A DNA stretch of 64,000 nucleotides from assembly GCF_023195835.1 (NCBI RefSeq), contig NZ_CP096200.1, forward strand, positions 1 to 64,000, read 5' to 3'. Each line of letters starts with the position of its first letter. The stretch's first letter is position 1. Below are positions 33,329 through 41,940 of the stretch, piece by piece. This DNA is from Vibrio sinaloensis (lineage in GTDB: Bacteria; Pseudomonadota; Gammaproteobacteria; Enterobacterales; Vibrionaceae). The translations under genes and the position numbers were made by a program. The notes below the pieces were generated by a model. It saw only the letters and a list, made by a program, of their open reading frames with translations. It had not been told where the DNA came from and made no database searches.

Positions 33329-33727
33329 ATGAAACACTTAGCGATGGCTGTCGTTATTGATGATGGTAAGGTGTTAGTACAAAGGCGCCCATGCTCAGTT
33401 CAAGGCGAGTTCCATCAGTTTCCTGGTGGAGCGGTGAAAAACAATGAGACAGGTACGGACGCTGCAAAACGTGAGCTATTTGAGGCGGCAGGGATCACGG
33501 CTGGCGAACACGTTGCCACATTCAGTGGTATTAACGATTTTGGCGGACGCATCTACTACGCCATTTTTAACACGGCAAAATCAGTGGCGCCAAAATCAAG
33601 CAACAGCGAGTTTGAATGGCGCTCGGTCGACGATTTACCGTTGAGCGATCTCCATGCCGCTGATGTCGAGTTCGTCCAAAAGCATCTGTTTGACTATTGC
33701 GAGTCTCAAGCTTCGTCCAACAGTTAA
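33329..33727 (+). CDS. NUDIX hydrolase with altered box
   Basis: 132 aa. The fold begins with AMAVVIDDGKVLVQRR and PGGAV. The NUDIX box (34-56) reads G-x5-E-x7-REL-x-EA-x-GI: Glu-40, Arg-48, Glu-49 and Glu-52 are kept, but the last catalytic Glu of the REUXEEXGU core is Ala-53. MutT-like size suggests a nucleotide or small NDP-derivative substrate. Loss of one metal ligand may lower or change activity. Convergent with the FKBP gene across a shared terminator. Confidence 0.88.
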   Translation: MKHLAMAVVIDDGKVLVQRRPCSVQGEFHQFPGGAVKNNETGTDAAKRELFEAAGITAGEHVATFSGINDFGGRIYYAIFNTAKSVAPKSSNSEFEWRSVDDLPLSDLHAADVEFVQKHLFDYCESQASSNS

Positions 33728-33733
33728 AAAAGA

Positions 33734-33759
33734 GGCCAATCTAATCAGATTGGCCTTTT
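33734..33759. terminator. Bidirectional terminator
   Basis: GGCCAATCT-AATC-AGATTGGCC with TTTT on the plus strand and A residues before the stem. Serves the NUDIX and FKBP genes. Confidence 0.85.
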
Positions 33760-33765
33760 GTATTG

Positions 33766-34239
33766 TTATTGAATCTCTAGTAGTTCAACGTCGAAGATGA
33801 GGGTCGCCGCCGGAGGGATAGGGCCAGTGCCGCTTTTACCGTAGGCAAGCGTACTTGGAATGAACAAGCGGAACTTATCGCCTTCAGACATATAAGTCAG
33901 ACCTTCTTGCCATCCTTTAATCACCTGATTGAGCTTAAAGCTAATTGGTTCACCCCGATCAACCGAACTGTCAAAAACGGTACCATCGAGCAGCGTACCA
34001 TGATAGTGGACTTTGACCACACTGCTACTCGTTGGCTGAGTGGTACCTTGACCTTTATGTAGCACCTGATATTGCAAGCCACTTTCAGTAGTCACGACTT
34101 GTTCTTTTTGTCCGTTTTCTAGCAAAAAGGCTTGGCCTTGCGCAAAGTTTTGTTCACCAGCTTTGTGGGTTGTCCAGGTGCGGTAAATAAAAAAGCCCGC
34201 TAGAACAACAATAATAATGGCAATAGTAATCTTAGACAT
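33766..34239 (-). CDS. Membrane-anchored FKBP-type peptidyl-prolyl isomerase
   Basis: 157 aa. An N-terminal transmembrane anchor (ITIAIIIVVLAGFFIY) is followed by a short linker and one FKBP domain (about 60-157) with VKVHYHGTLLDGTVFDSS, VIKGWQEGL, FIPSTLAYG and ATLIFDVELL. It should fold proteins at the periplasmic face of the inner membrane. It lies 17 bases after a DsbA-like lipoprotein gene, so both are probably one envelope-folding operon. Confidence 0.9.
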   Translation of the reverse strand: MSKITIAIIIVVLAGFFIYRTWTTHKAGEQNFAQGQAFLLENGQKEQVVTTESGLQYQVLHKGQGTTQPTSSSVVKVHYHGTLLDGTVFDSSVDRGEPISFKLNQVIKGWQEGLTYMSEGDKFRLFIPSTLAYGKSGTGPIPPAATLIFDVELLEIQ

Positions 34240-34256
34240 AAATCCTTTCCGTTAAA

Positions 34257-34877
34257 TTAGGGTTGCTTGAGTAAGAAGTTGATCGTGTTTGCAATATCTT
34301 GAATATCTTTATGACCACTGGTCATCACCTGATACTTGCCGTTAACAATAAAAGTGGGAACGGCATTAATTTGACCGCGAGTAGTGATTTCTTCGGCCAC
34401 TTGCATTGCTGCAAACAGTTGTTTCTGCGCTGTTTCGTCGAAATCGTATGGGCTGGTTAGGTCACGGTTGTGGAATGCTAAGTCGATCGCCGCTTTCTTA
34501 TCTGCAAGCGTTGCGCCGTCGCCCATTTGAGTGGCTGCAAATAGCTCAGTCATCATTGAGTGATCGGGCTTTTGGCCGAGCTGCATTTCTGCCGCGTAAT
34601 AAATCATTGCGCCGATCTGAGCGCTCTCATTGAAAGTGACATGAACTTTGCCGATATCTTGACTTGTCAGTTGTTCGATGGTCGCAAGTTCGTTTTCCAT
34701 CTTGCGGCAATGGCCGCAGTTGAGGGAGAACACTTCCACGACAGGGGGAAGTCTAAAAGTAGCAAGGTTAGCAGGCAATTGTGTGTATTGTTTGCCTTGC
34801 TGAGGTTGGCCGTCATCAGAACAACCTGCGACAATGAAGGCAAAGGCGAGTAGCAGCAGGGAAAAAACTCTATTCAT
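34257..34877 (-). CDS. DsbA-like thiol-disulfide lipoprotein
   Basis: 206 aa. The lipobox IVAGC gives Cys-19. The thioredoxin fold has active site CGHC (Cys-54, Cys-57) in FSLNCGHCRKME, with a DsbA-type helical insert and the cis-proline loop NAVPTFIVNG. CGHC is the PDI-like dipeptide, rather than the CPHC of E. coli DsbA. It is probably a membrane-tethered oxidase in the periplasm. Upstream partner of the FKBP gene. Confidence 0.9.
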   Translation of the reverse strand: MNRVFSLLLLAFAFIVAGCSDDGQPQQGKQYTQLPANLATFRLPPVVEVFSLNCGHCRKMENELATIEQLTSQDIGKVHVTFNESAQIGAMIYYAAEMQLGQKPDHSMMTELFAATQMGDGATLADKKAAIDLAFHNRDLTSPYDFDETAQKQLFAAMQVAEEITTRGQINAVPTFIVNGKYQVMTSGHKDIQDIANTINFLLKQP

Positions 34878-35127
34878 AAAAAGGTCTCATAGGGTCACCA
34901 ACTAGGTGATAGTTATGGGATAAAGAACAATGGGTTAATTCTACTTGCTCCATCGCTGGTATAAAACAATGATGTTGAGAAAAACCCATTACAAAGTGTG
35001 TCGTTTACAACAAGGAAACATCAAGGCGAATAAACGTGCGCTAAAAGCAATAATACTAAAAACCGTTAAAGAATTTCCGTTTTGGTCGATATAGAAATGG
35101 TAAGGAAAAGGAACCAATGGTGAATCG

Positions 35128-35745
35128 ATGAAGCGCTTTGTATTTCCACTGATATTATTGCTAGCCGGGTGTAGTAGTTTAGACGACACGATTGCCATGT
35201 TCGACGATAATCTACTCGACACCGCACCTAAATCTGACTTCGATGTCCGTTATCCGGAATGGGGCAGTGCACCTGCTATCGCCAGCTCTGGCGTGAAAGG
35301 CCCTTTTGGCCAGCAACGCACACAAAGCTACAGCGAGTTGCAAAATTTTTTGGTCAACAATGGCGTCGACTACGAGCTGTTGCCGGGTAACCATGTGATG
35401 GTGAAACTTAAAGACACCATTAAGTTCAATACTGGTTCATCTCGCGTCTCAGCCGATTCTGAAGCCTGGCTCAATATGATGGGGCGATATCTGGCCTCTC
35501 AACCTGGCATCGACATCGTGATTGATGGACACGCTGACAGTACTGGTGCAGCAAATTTTAACGATACCCTGTCAATGAAACGCGCCACAGCGGTCAAGCA
35601 GCAGTTAGTCAATAATAATGTGGCGATGAATTCTATTTTTACCCGAGGTTATGGCGAGTATGTACCTGCCTGTACCAATCGAACAAAAGCGGGTAAGGCC
35701 TGCAATCGACGTGTAGAAGTTTTGTTCATCGTCGCGAATAACTGA
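35128..35745 (+). CDS. OmpA-family lipoprotein
   Basis: 205 aa. The lipobox LLAGC gives Cys-15. About 65 residues of linker precede an OmpA-like peptidoglycan-binding domain with IDGHADSTGAANFNDTLS, MKRATAV and the terminal NRRVEVLF. Two cysteines near the end (VPACTNRTKAGKAC) probably form the disulfide common in vibrio OmpA-like proteins. It resembles the vibrio VpOmpA/Pal-like lipoproteins that anchor the outer membrane to the wall. Confidence 0.9.
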   Translation: MKRFVFPLILLLAGCSSLDDTIAMFDDNLLDTAPKSDFDVRYPEWGSAPAIASSGVKGPFGQQRTQSYSELQNFLVNNGVDYELLPGNHVMVKLKDTIKFNTGSSRVSADSEAWLNMMGRYLASQPGIDIVIDGHADSTGAANFNDTLSMKRATAVKQQLVNNNVAMNSIFTRGYGEYVPACTNRTKAGKACNRRVEVLFIVANN

Positions 35746-35770
35746 TTCAGTCTGGATCCCTCATTGCTGA

Positions 35771-35800
35771 AAACAGCCTGCCTACTTCGGTGGGCTGTTT
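35771..35800 (+). terminator. Hairpin after OmpA-family gene
   Basis: AAACAGCC and GGCTGTTT arms of eight bases enclose a 14-base loop. The T-run is short. Probable terminator. Confidence 0.6.
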
Positions 35801-36029
35801 GCGTATCTAAGCCCTGTTTGATGTCGACGACATAACCTAATGCAACTCGCCCTGTCGCCAAACATTGTAACCACACAGTGATCACGTTCCGTTCCGAATA
35901 ACCCTTCTTTTTATGATGAAATTCTAACTTTATAAATCAGCAAGTTAGTGTTTTGTTAAATGTTTGATACAGTCATTCTCAACTATGAGATATTGTCCTC
36001 AAAAACATAAAAACAGGTAACGTATTGGC

Positions 36030-37181
36030 ATGCTCGATTATGCTTTCCTCAATCAGATAGCGTCACAAGATAGCGCACTACTTTCTAAGTTAGACGCCAT
36101 TCACGAACACGCGTCAGCGCGTTGCTCAAATCTGTCACGGTTTTCCGTTGCACTCATTGAGCAAAACCGAGTGTCAAACTATTACGTCCAAGATAGATTC
36201 GTTGACTCCGGATGCTTTGATTACGATGACCATGAGATCACCGACGACTCTTCGCTAAGTAGCATCGCCTACGCTGCTCAGGTGAGAATCATTGATGATA
36301 TTTCTCACATGCAGCACACCGACCGGATAAAAGCATTGATGAGCCACGGTCACGTAAGTAGCTACACTTATCCGATCTCCTATCAAGGAAAAACCATAGG
36401 TTTCATTTTTATTAATGCCACAGAGTTGGGGTATTTCTCCCACCCTTCAATAGAGCGAGATTTTGCGTTTATGTGCCAGCTTGTGTCTGGCTTATTCATC
36501 CAGCTGTTTGAAGGACAGCGCCACTTTCAATCGAGTTTAAAGATTGCACTGCAAATGGGACATGCACGCGACCCTGAGACCAAAGAGCACTTAATTCGGA
36601 TGGGGATGTACAGTGAGTTGATTGCGCGACTGTTGTCGAGCAAATTCCCGCACATCTCCCATCAGTTTATTCACAGAATACGTCTGTATGCGCCGTTTCA
36701 TGATATTGGTAAATACATGATTCCAGATGATATTTTGTACAGCAACAAACGATTTACTACCGAAGAGCGAGAGATCATGAATAACCACACCATCTATGGT
36801 GAGCAGATCATTGATCAAGTGATCGAAGTCGCTCAGGCGACCATGGTGAGTGAGCAAGAGATTCAGTTTATCAAAAACATCATTCGCCACCATCACGAGC
36901 TATACAACGGCGAGGGATTACCGGATGGCTTAGGCGATAAAGAGATTCCGCTTGAGGCGAGAATTGTCACCTTGGCCGATGTGTTTGACGCACTGCTGAG
37001 TCGGCGGGCTTATAAACCTGCCTGGGAACTGAGCAAGGTAGTGGAGTACATCAAGCGCAACAAAGCCGTGATGTTTGATCCGATTTGTGTGGATGTTTTG
37101 GTCGACAACATCGACAAGTTTATGCAAATTCGAGCCAGGTACCTCGACAAGATAGACAAACGAGAATTGGTCGCGAGCTAA
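36030..37181 (+). CDS. GAF-like plus HD-GYP domain protein
   Basis: 383 aa. Residues about 10-170 resemble a GAF sensor domain. The HD-GYP domain has the metal-binding FHDIGKY (His-224, Asp-225), a second His in MNNHTIYGEQ, the HH pair in IIRHHHEL, and LADVFDAL. The GYP triplet reads GLP (296-298, NGEGLPDGL). HD-GYP enzymes hydrolyse cyclic di-GMP. The catalytic residues are intact, but the Tyr variation could change partner binding or substrate choice. No membrane segment is visible, so it is cytoplasmic. Monocistronic. Confidence 0.9.
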   Translation: MLDYAFLNQIASQDSALLSKLDAIHEHASARCSNLSRFSVALIEQNRVSNYYVQDRFVDSGCFDYDDHEITDDSSLSSIAYAAQVRIIDDISHMQHTDRIKALMSHGHVSSYTYPISYQGKTIGFIFINATELGYFSHPSIERDFAFMCQLVSGLFIQLFEGQRHFQSSLKIALQMGHARDPETKEHLIRMGMYSELIARLLSSKFPHISHQFIHRIRLYAPFHDIGKYMIPDDILYSNKRFTTEEREIMNNHTIYGEQIIDQVIEVAQATMVSEQEIQFIKNIIRHHHELYNGEGLPDGLGDKEIPLEARIVTLADVFDALLSRRAYKPAWELSKVVEYIKRNKAVMFDPICVDVLVDNIDKFMQIRARYLDKIDKRELVAS

Positions 37182-37190
37182 TAATGAAAA

Positions 37191-37217
37191 AGGCTTTTGT
37201 GCAGTGCACAAGAGCCT
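37191..37217 (+). terminator. Hairpin between convergent genes
   Basis: AGGCTTTTGTGC and GCACAAGAGCCT form a near-perfect stem (one G-T pair) flanked by A residues upstream. Likely bidirectional terminator for the HD-GYP and YgjV-like genes. Confidence 0.7.
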
Positions 37218-37241
37218 TCATTCAATAAGTCACACTAGCGA

Positions 37242-37487
37242 TCATGCGGCGGTGTTAACTTGCTCGCTTTTTTTTTCGCTTTGCATTTTGGCTAGGAAGT
37301 AGACATTAACGCACGCGATAAAGCCATTGGTAACGACAACAGGCCAAGCATCGATCATCAGGCCGTAAGCCGTAAACAGGCCACAACCGATAAAGTTAAG
37401 AACACGCAGCTTAACGATGTCTTTCATTGTGAGTGAGATAGCAACCATGATAGAAGCTGCGTAGCCTAGAATTTCAACCATATCCAT
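37242..37487 (-). CDS. YgjV-family small inner-membrane protein
   Basis: 81 aa, three short membrane helices. EILGYAASIMVAISLTMKDI, then LRVLNFIGCGLFTAYGLMI and ITNGFIA-like features fit the YgjV-type family (PF10688), often misnamed as uroporphyrinogen decarboxylase. GAGGG precedes the ATG by seven bases. Function unknown. Confidence 0.8.
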   Translation of the reverse strand: MDMVEILGYAASIMVAISLTMKDIVKLRVLNFIGCGLFTAYGLMIDAWPVVVTNGFIACVNVYFLAKMQSEKKSEQVNTAA

Positions 37488-37786
37488 AATTTGACCCTCT
37501 TAATTTTGCCGACCCTACGTCGGTACCAATTCTTCTCGTCTTGAGATAAGTGAGGAAGCTCCGTGCCTCGAATGGTCTAAATGATTAACTGAGTTGAAAT
37601 ATAACAGGGCTAAATGTGTGATGAAAGCCCCAAAAATATGAACGGAGAAGGTTAGCGATTACGCAAACGTTTTACGTTGTTTGCAACAAAGTAATAACCA
37701 AAAATGTTGGCTCAAACGTCCCCTTGTTGCCAATAAAAAAGCCTGCGACAAAGCAGGCTTATAGCATCACAGAGTAGGAGTCGAGA
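37488..37786. other. Intergenic region, no gene
   Basis: About 300 bases containing the yeeX terminator and the promoter of the YgjV-like gene. Nothing else recognised. Confidence 0.4.
37734..37760 (-). terminator. Terminator of yeeX
   Basis: AAGCCTGC-N6-GCAGGCTT with a run of T on the minus strand, 27 bases past the stop. Confidence 0.85.
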
Positions 37787-38104
37787 CTACTTCTTTTTGC
37801 CTTGAATGAGTTTATCTTCTTCAGTCAACTCACGAATACGACGGCTGATATCACGGCGCTCTTTAGAGATTTCTGCGCTCTTGATGATATGATCGTCAAC
37901 GCGATCTTCGTAGTCTGCTTTCATATTCTTGATGATGGCAACGATTTCTTCGTTGCTCATGTCTGGCTTGATGTAGTCCATCAGGTTTTCAAGCAAGTCA
38001 ACACGCTTGCGGTTATCACGCACTTTCTTTTCGTTATCAAGAAGCTCACGCTTTAGCTTATTTTTACGACGTGCCTGAGCTACGATTTCAAAAACACCAC
38101 TCAT
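37787..38104 (-). CDS. yeeX: DUF496 family protein YeeX
   Basis: 105 aa. Almost entirely helical, charged and coiled-coil. [27 protein letters not shown] start, [23 protein letters not shown] and [12 protein letters not shown] match E. coli YeeX closely. The start at 38104 was chosen because it matches YeeX length (109) and has AAGGGA upstream; the frame is open 11 codons further. Molecular function unknown; conserved in enteric bacteria and vibrios. Confidence 0.92.
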   Translation of the reverse strand: MSGVFEIVAQARRKNKLKRELLDNEKKVRDNRKRVDLLENLMDYIKPDMSNEEIVAIIKNMKADYEDRVDDHIIKSAEISKERRDISRRIRELTEEDKLIQGKKK

Positions 38105-38289
38105 AGTTCCCTTTCCTAATTTTTTTGAACAACTCACTGGATTAAATCACAACATCTAGTGTGATAACAGTCTTTAGATCAATCATTACTTTAGCATGAC
38201 GCAATAATCGCCAATCTTTTCTCAAGAGATTGAGCCGATAAAAGTATCGATATATGATTCAACTATTGTGACAGTGAGTTATAACAAAG

Positions 38290-38481
38290 ATGCATACGTC
38301 AGACATTGTGATTCCTAAATCCTCTGAAAGGAACTCAGATCGCGCCGCAAGATTAGTCAAAGCCTACAAACGCGAGCGTAGCCAACAAGAAGTGACGGAA
38401 GTCGAGTTAAATCGCAGTAAAATTGTAATGATTGATGAGAATGGCAACATAAAAAAAGTCCCCATTCTCTCCGAGCACTAG
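38290..38481 (+). CDS. Hypothetical protein, 63 aa
   Basis: A short polar product with a basic helix (SDRAARLVKAYKRERSQQ) and a beta-like end (IVMIDENGNIKKVPIL). No signal or membrane segment. The ribosome-binding site is weak. The position 35 bases before yceH suggests it may be cotranscribed. Family not recognised. Confidence 0.55.
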   Translation: MHTSDIVIPKSSERNSDRAARLVKAYKRERSQQEVTEVELNRSKIVMIDENGNIKKVPILSEH

Positions 38482-38516
38482 AGATAGCGCCGAAATAACA
38501 ACAATAAGGAAATGGT

Positions 38517-39164
38517 ATGAATATCGAGCTAACCCCCATCGAGGCGCGTGTTATTGGTGCGTTGATCGAAAAAGAAGTGACGACTCCGGATTACTACCCA
38601 CTTACGTTGAACAGTCTAACTGCGGCTTGCAATCAGAAAAGTAACCGCGAGCCTGTGATGTCGCTATCAGAAGTCGAGGTTCAGCAAGCGATAGACAGCT
38701 TAAGCGCACGACATTTAGTCAGCGATGAGAGCGGGTTTAATAGCCGCGCAAGCAAGTTCCAACACCGATTCTGTAATACAGAGTTTGGCGACCTCAAGCT
38801 GACAAAACAAGAGAAGGCGATTGTGTGCTGCTTGTTGCTGCGTGGGGCGCAAACACCTGGTGAGCTGAGAACCCGTACCAATCGTCTTGCTGACTTTACC
38901 GATGTAAAAGAGGTTGAGGCAGTATTGGATTCGATGGTTGCACGTGAACAAGGAGCGCTAGTGGTCAAACTGCCTCGTGAAGCAGGAAAGCGCGAATCAC
39001 GTTATATGCATTTGTTTAGTGGCGAAGTCGACATCGAAACCGTGGCGGCGCCAGTGGTTTCATCTGGAGGCGATGAACGAATTGAGGCCCTGGAGCAGCA
39101 AGTGCAGCAGTTAAAGCAGGAGTTATCTGAGCTTAAAGCGCTGGTGGAGCAACTCACAGCGTAA
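38517..39164 (+). CDS. yceH: DUF480 protein YceH
   Basis: 215 aa. Two winged-helix repeats, with [28 protein letters not shown] at the start and [18 protein letters not shown] in the middle. It ends in a Gln/Glu-rich coiled coil ([21 protein letters not shown]). The family is nucleic-acid binding in fold; function unknown. AAGGAA precedes the ATG. The stop overlaps the next ATG by one base. Confidence 0.94.
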   Translation: MNIELTPIEARVIGALIEKEVTTPDYYPLTLNSLTAACNQKSNREPVMSLSEVEVQQAIDSLSARHLVSDESGFNSRASKFQHRFCNTEFGDLKLTKQEKAIVCCLLLRGAQTPGELRTRTNRLADFTDVKEVEAVLDSMVAREQGALVVKLPREAGKRESRYMHLFSGEVDIETVAAPVVSSGGDERIEALEQQVQQLKQELSELKALVEQLTA

Positions 39165-39472
39165 TGTCAAAACAGCACAGCAATACTTGGTATGTGTATT
39201 TGGTGCGCATGCCAAGTCGAGCACTTTATTGCGGCATTACCACCGATGTAGAGCGCCGGTTTGCACAACATCAAAGCGGTCGAGGCGCGAAAGCGTTAAA
39301 GGGAAAATCTCCTCTGATTATGGAGTGGTTCTATCCTGCTGGGGATAGCCGCAGCGAAGCGTCCAAACTGGAGTGGCGAGTTAAGAAGCTACCCAAAGCC
39401 AAGAAAGAACACCTTATTTCCTACCAAATCGACAGCAACATCACACTTGATAGACTTTTAGTTGCTTTATAG
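39164..39472 (+). CDS. GIY-YIG superfamily protein (UPF0213/YhbQ)
   Basis: 102 aa. The GIY-YIG core is WYVYLVRMPSRALYCGITTDVERRFAQH with the conserved Tyr, Arg and His, then GKSPLIMEW and KLEWRVKKL. YhbQ-type proteins are single-domain relatives of GIY-YIG nucleases; YhbQ has reported DNA-damage-related nuclease activity. Translationally coupled to yceH by the one-base overlap. Confidence 0.93.
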   Translation: MSKQHSNTWYVYLVRMPSRALYCGITTDVERRFAQHQSGRGAKALKGKSPLIMEWFYPAGDSRSEASKLEWRVKKLPKAKKEHLISYQIDSNITLDRLLVAL

Positions 39473-39538
39473 CGCTCAAAGTGCGTGATTATGTATTAAC
39501 CTTGAGAATGAATACTTAAAAAGAAGGTTGATACGGAT

Positions 39539-40696
39539 ATGAATCAATTCAAAAAAAATGCAGTGGTGCTCGGGTTGTTGGCTTGTTCTAGTGCGGGATA
39601 TGCCGCGACTGTGGTACCAGATGGCCGAGGAAATGGCATGGGTAATGCTGGTGTCACCAGTGCTGATTACGTGCTGGCGCCATTTTATAATCCCGCGTTG
39701 ACAGCCATACATAGAGACAGCGATGATTTTGGTCTGCTGGTACCAGCAATTGGCGCCACATTGCGCGATACCGATAAATCACTCGACACAATAGACTCGC
39801 TGCAAGACACCATTAAGCAATTTGAGAATAGTGGCAGTACAGATCCTGCCCAAGCCGCTACGCTCAATAATTACCTAACTCAGCTACAAGACAACAAACC
39901 TCTGGCCGTGACTGGTGGTGCGGCGATTGCTGTTGCCCTGCCAATAAACACTCTGTCTGCCAATATATTTATGCGTGGCTATGCCGAAGTTGTCGCTTCA
40001 CCTGAAATCGCCGCTGATGGGGGCAATGATCCCAATGCAGTGCGAACGCGTTATGAAAGTTCAAATGTAGATATGATTGCCTTTGGCTACTCAGAGTTCG
40101 GTGTCGCTCTGGCTAAGCGAATTGCCATTGCCGGTCAAGATGTCTCCCTAGGTGTTACTCCTAAATATCAACAATTAAAAACCTATAAACAGAGCTTGTC
40201 GGTCAAAGACTTTGACTTAGACGATTACGACCAAAGTGAAACCAAAAAGAATGCTTTTAACTTGGACTTAGGGGCCGTGTGGTTAGTGGATAACTATCGT
40301 CTGGGTGTGGCAGTAAAAGATCTGTTTTCTAAAGAAATTGATACGCAAAATATTGGCGGTGTGAGCCGCTATAAACTGAATACTCAAATGACTCTCTCTG
40401 GCACCTATATGAATGACTTTTTTGCGGCGACGATGGATGTCGACGTGATCAAGCAAGAACGCTTCTCGGATCTGAAGGATGAGACACAGTTTGTTCGTGT
40501 CGGTGTCGAGGGTAACGCCTTTGGCTGGGCTCAGTTAAGAGCGGGCTATCAGATCGATGTGCAAGACACATTAGATGATGAAGTGACCGTGGGGATCGGT
40601 ATCAGCCCTGGCGATTTGGTTAGTATTGATTTAGCGGGTAGTTACGCGGGCGATAATCAATTTGGCCTTTCTGGTAATTTGTCTTTTACGTTCTGA
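39539..40696 (+). CDS. TraF_2-family outer-membrane beta-barrel protein
   Basis: 385 aa. Signal peptide of about 22 residues (ending GYA). The mature N-terminus DGRGNGMGNAGVTSADYVLAPFYNPAL is the start of the PF13729 family, labelled conjugal transfer TraF but found widely in vibrios without conjugation genes. It has alternating beta strands and a terminal aromatic residue (LSFTF) as in porin-like barrels, resembling FadL in outline. There are no transfer genes nearby, so a role in conjugation is unlikely; it may be a channel for hydrophobic solutes. Confidence 0.85.
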   Translation: MNQFKKNAVVLGLLACSSAGYAATVVPDGRGNGMGNAGVTSADYVLAPFYNPALTAIHRDSDDFGLLVPAIGATLRDTDKSLDTIDSLQDTIKQFENSGSTDPAQAATLNNYLTQLQDNKPLAVTGGAAIAVALPINTLSANIFMRGYAEVVASPEIAADGGNDPNAVRTRYESSNVDMIAFGYSEFGVALAKRIAIAGQDVSLGVTPKYQQLKTYKQSLSVKDFDLDDYDQSETKKNAFNLDLGAVWLVDNYRLGVAVKDLFSKEIDTQNIGGVSRYKLNTQMTLSGTYMNDFFAATMDVDVIKQERFSDLKDETQFVRVGVEGNAFGWAQLRAGYQIDVQDTLDDEVTVGIGISPGDLVSIDLAGSYAGDNQFGLSGNLSFTF

Positions 40697-40720
40697 ACAC
40701 TATTCGGCATAATGAAAAAT

Positions 40721-40770
40721 CCGAGTTAAAAGAGCTATTTAATGGTTATCTTTTAACTCGGCCCATTTTT
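40721..40770 (+). terminator. Terminator upstream of luxP
   Basis: CCGAGTTAAAAGA pairs perfectly (13 bp) with TCTTTTAACTCGG, followed by CCCATTTTT. Isolates the luxPQ promoter from the preceding gene; only about 60 bases remain for that promoter. Confidence 0.85.
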
Positions 40771-40824
40771 ATACTAAACGCCATTCTATTGAAAAATGCA
40801 TTCTTCTGTTTAGTTAGTTAATGA

Positions 40825-41931
<1,107 letters not shown>

Positions 41932-41940
41932 GGATTAAGT

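Noticed and set aside
35649..35885. Minus-strand 78-codon frame
   Set aside because: Mostly antisense to the OmpA-family gene; the intergenic part lacks a ribosome-binding site.
39539..40696. Conjugation function for the TraF-labelled protein
   Set aside because: No transfer genes are nearby, and the family is a common vibrio outer-membrane barrel named only by distant similarity.
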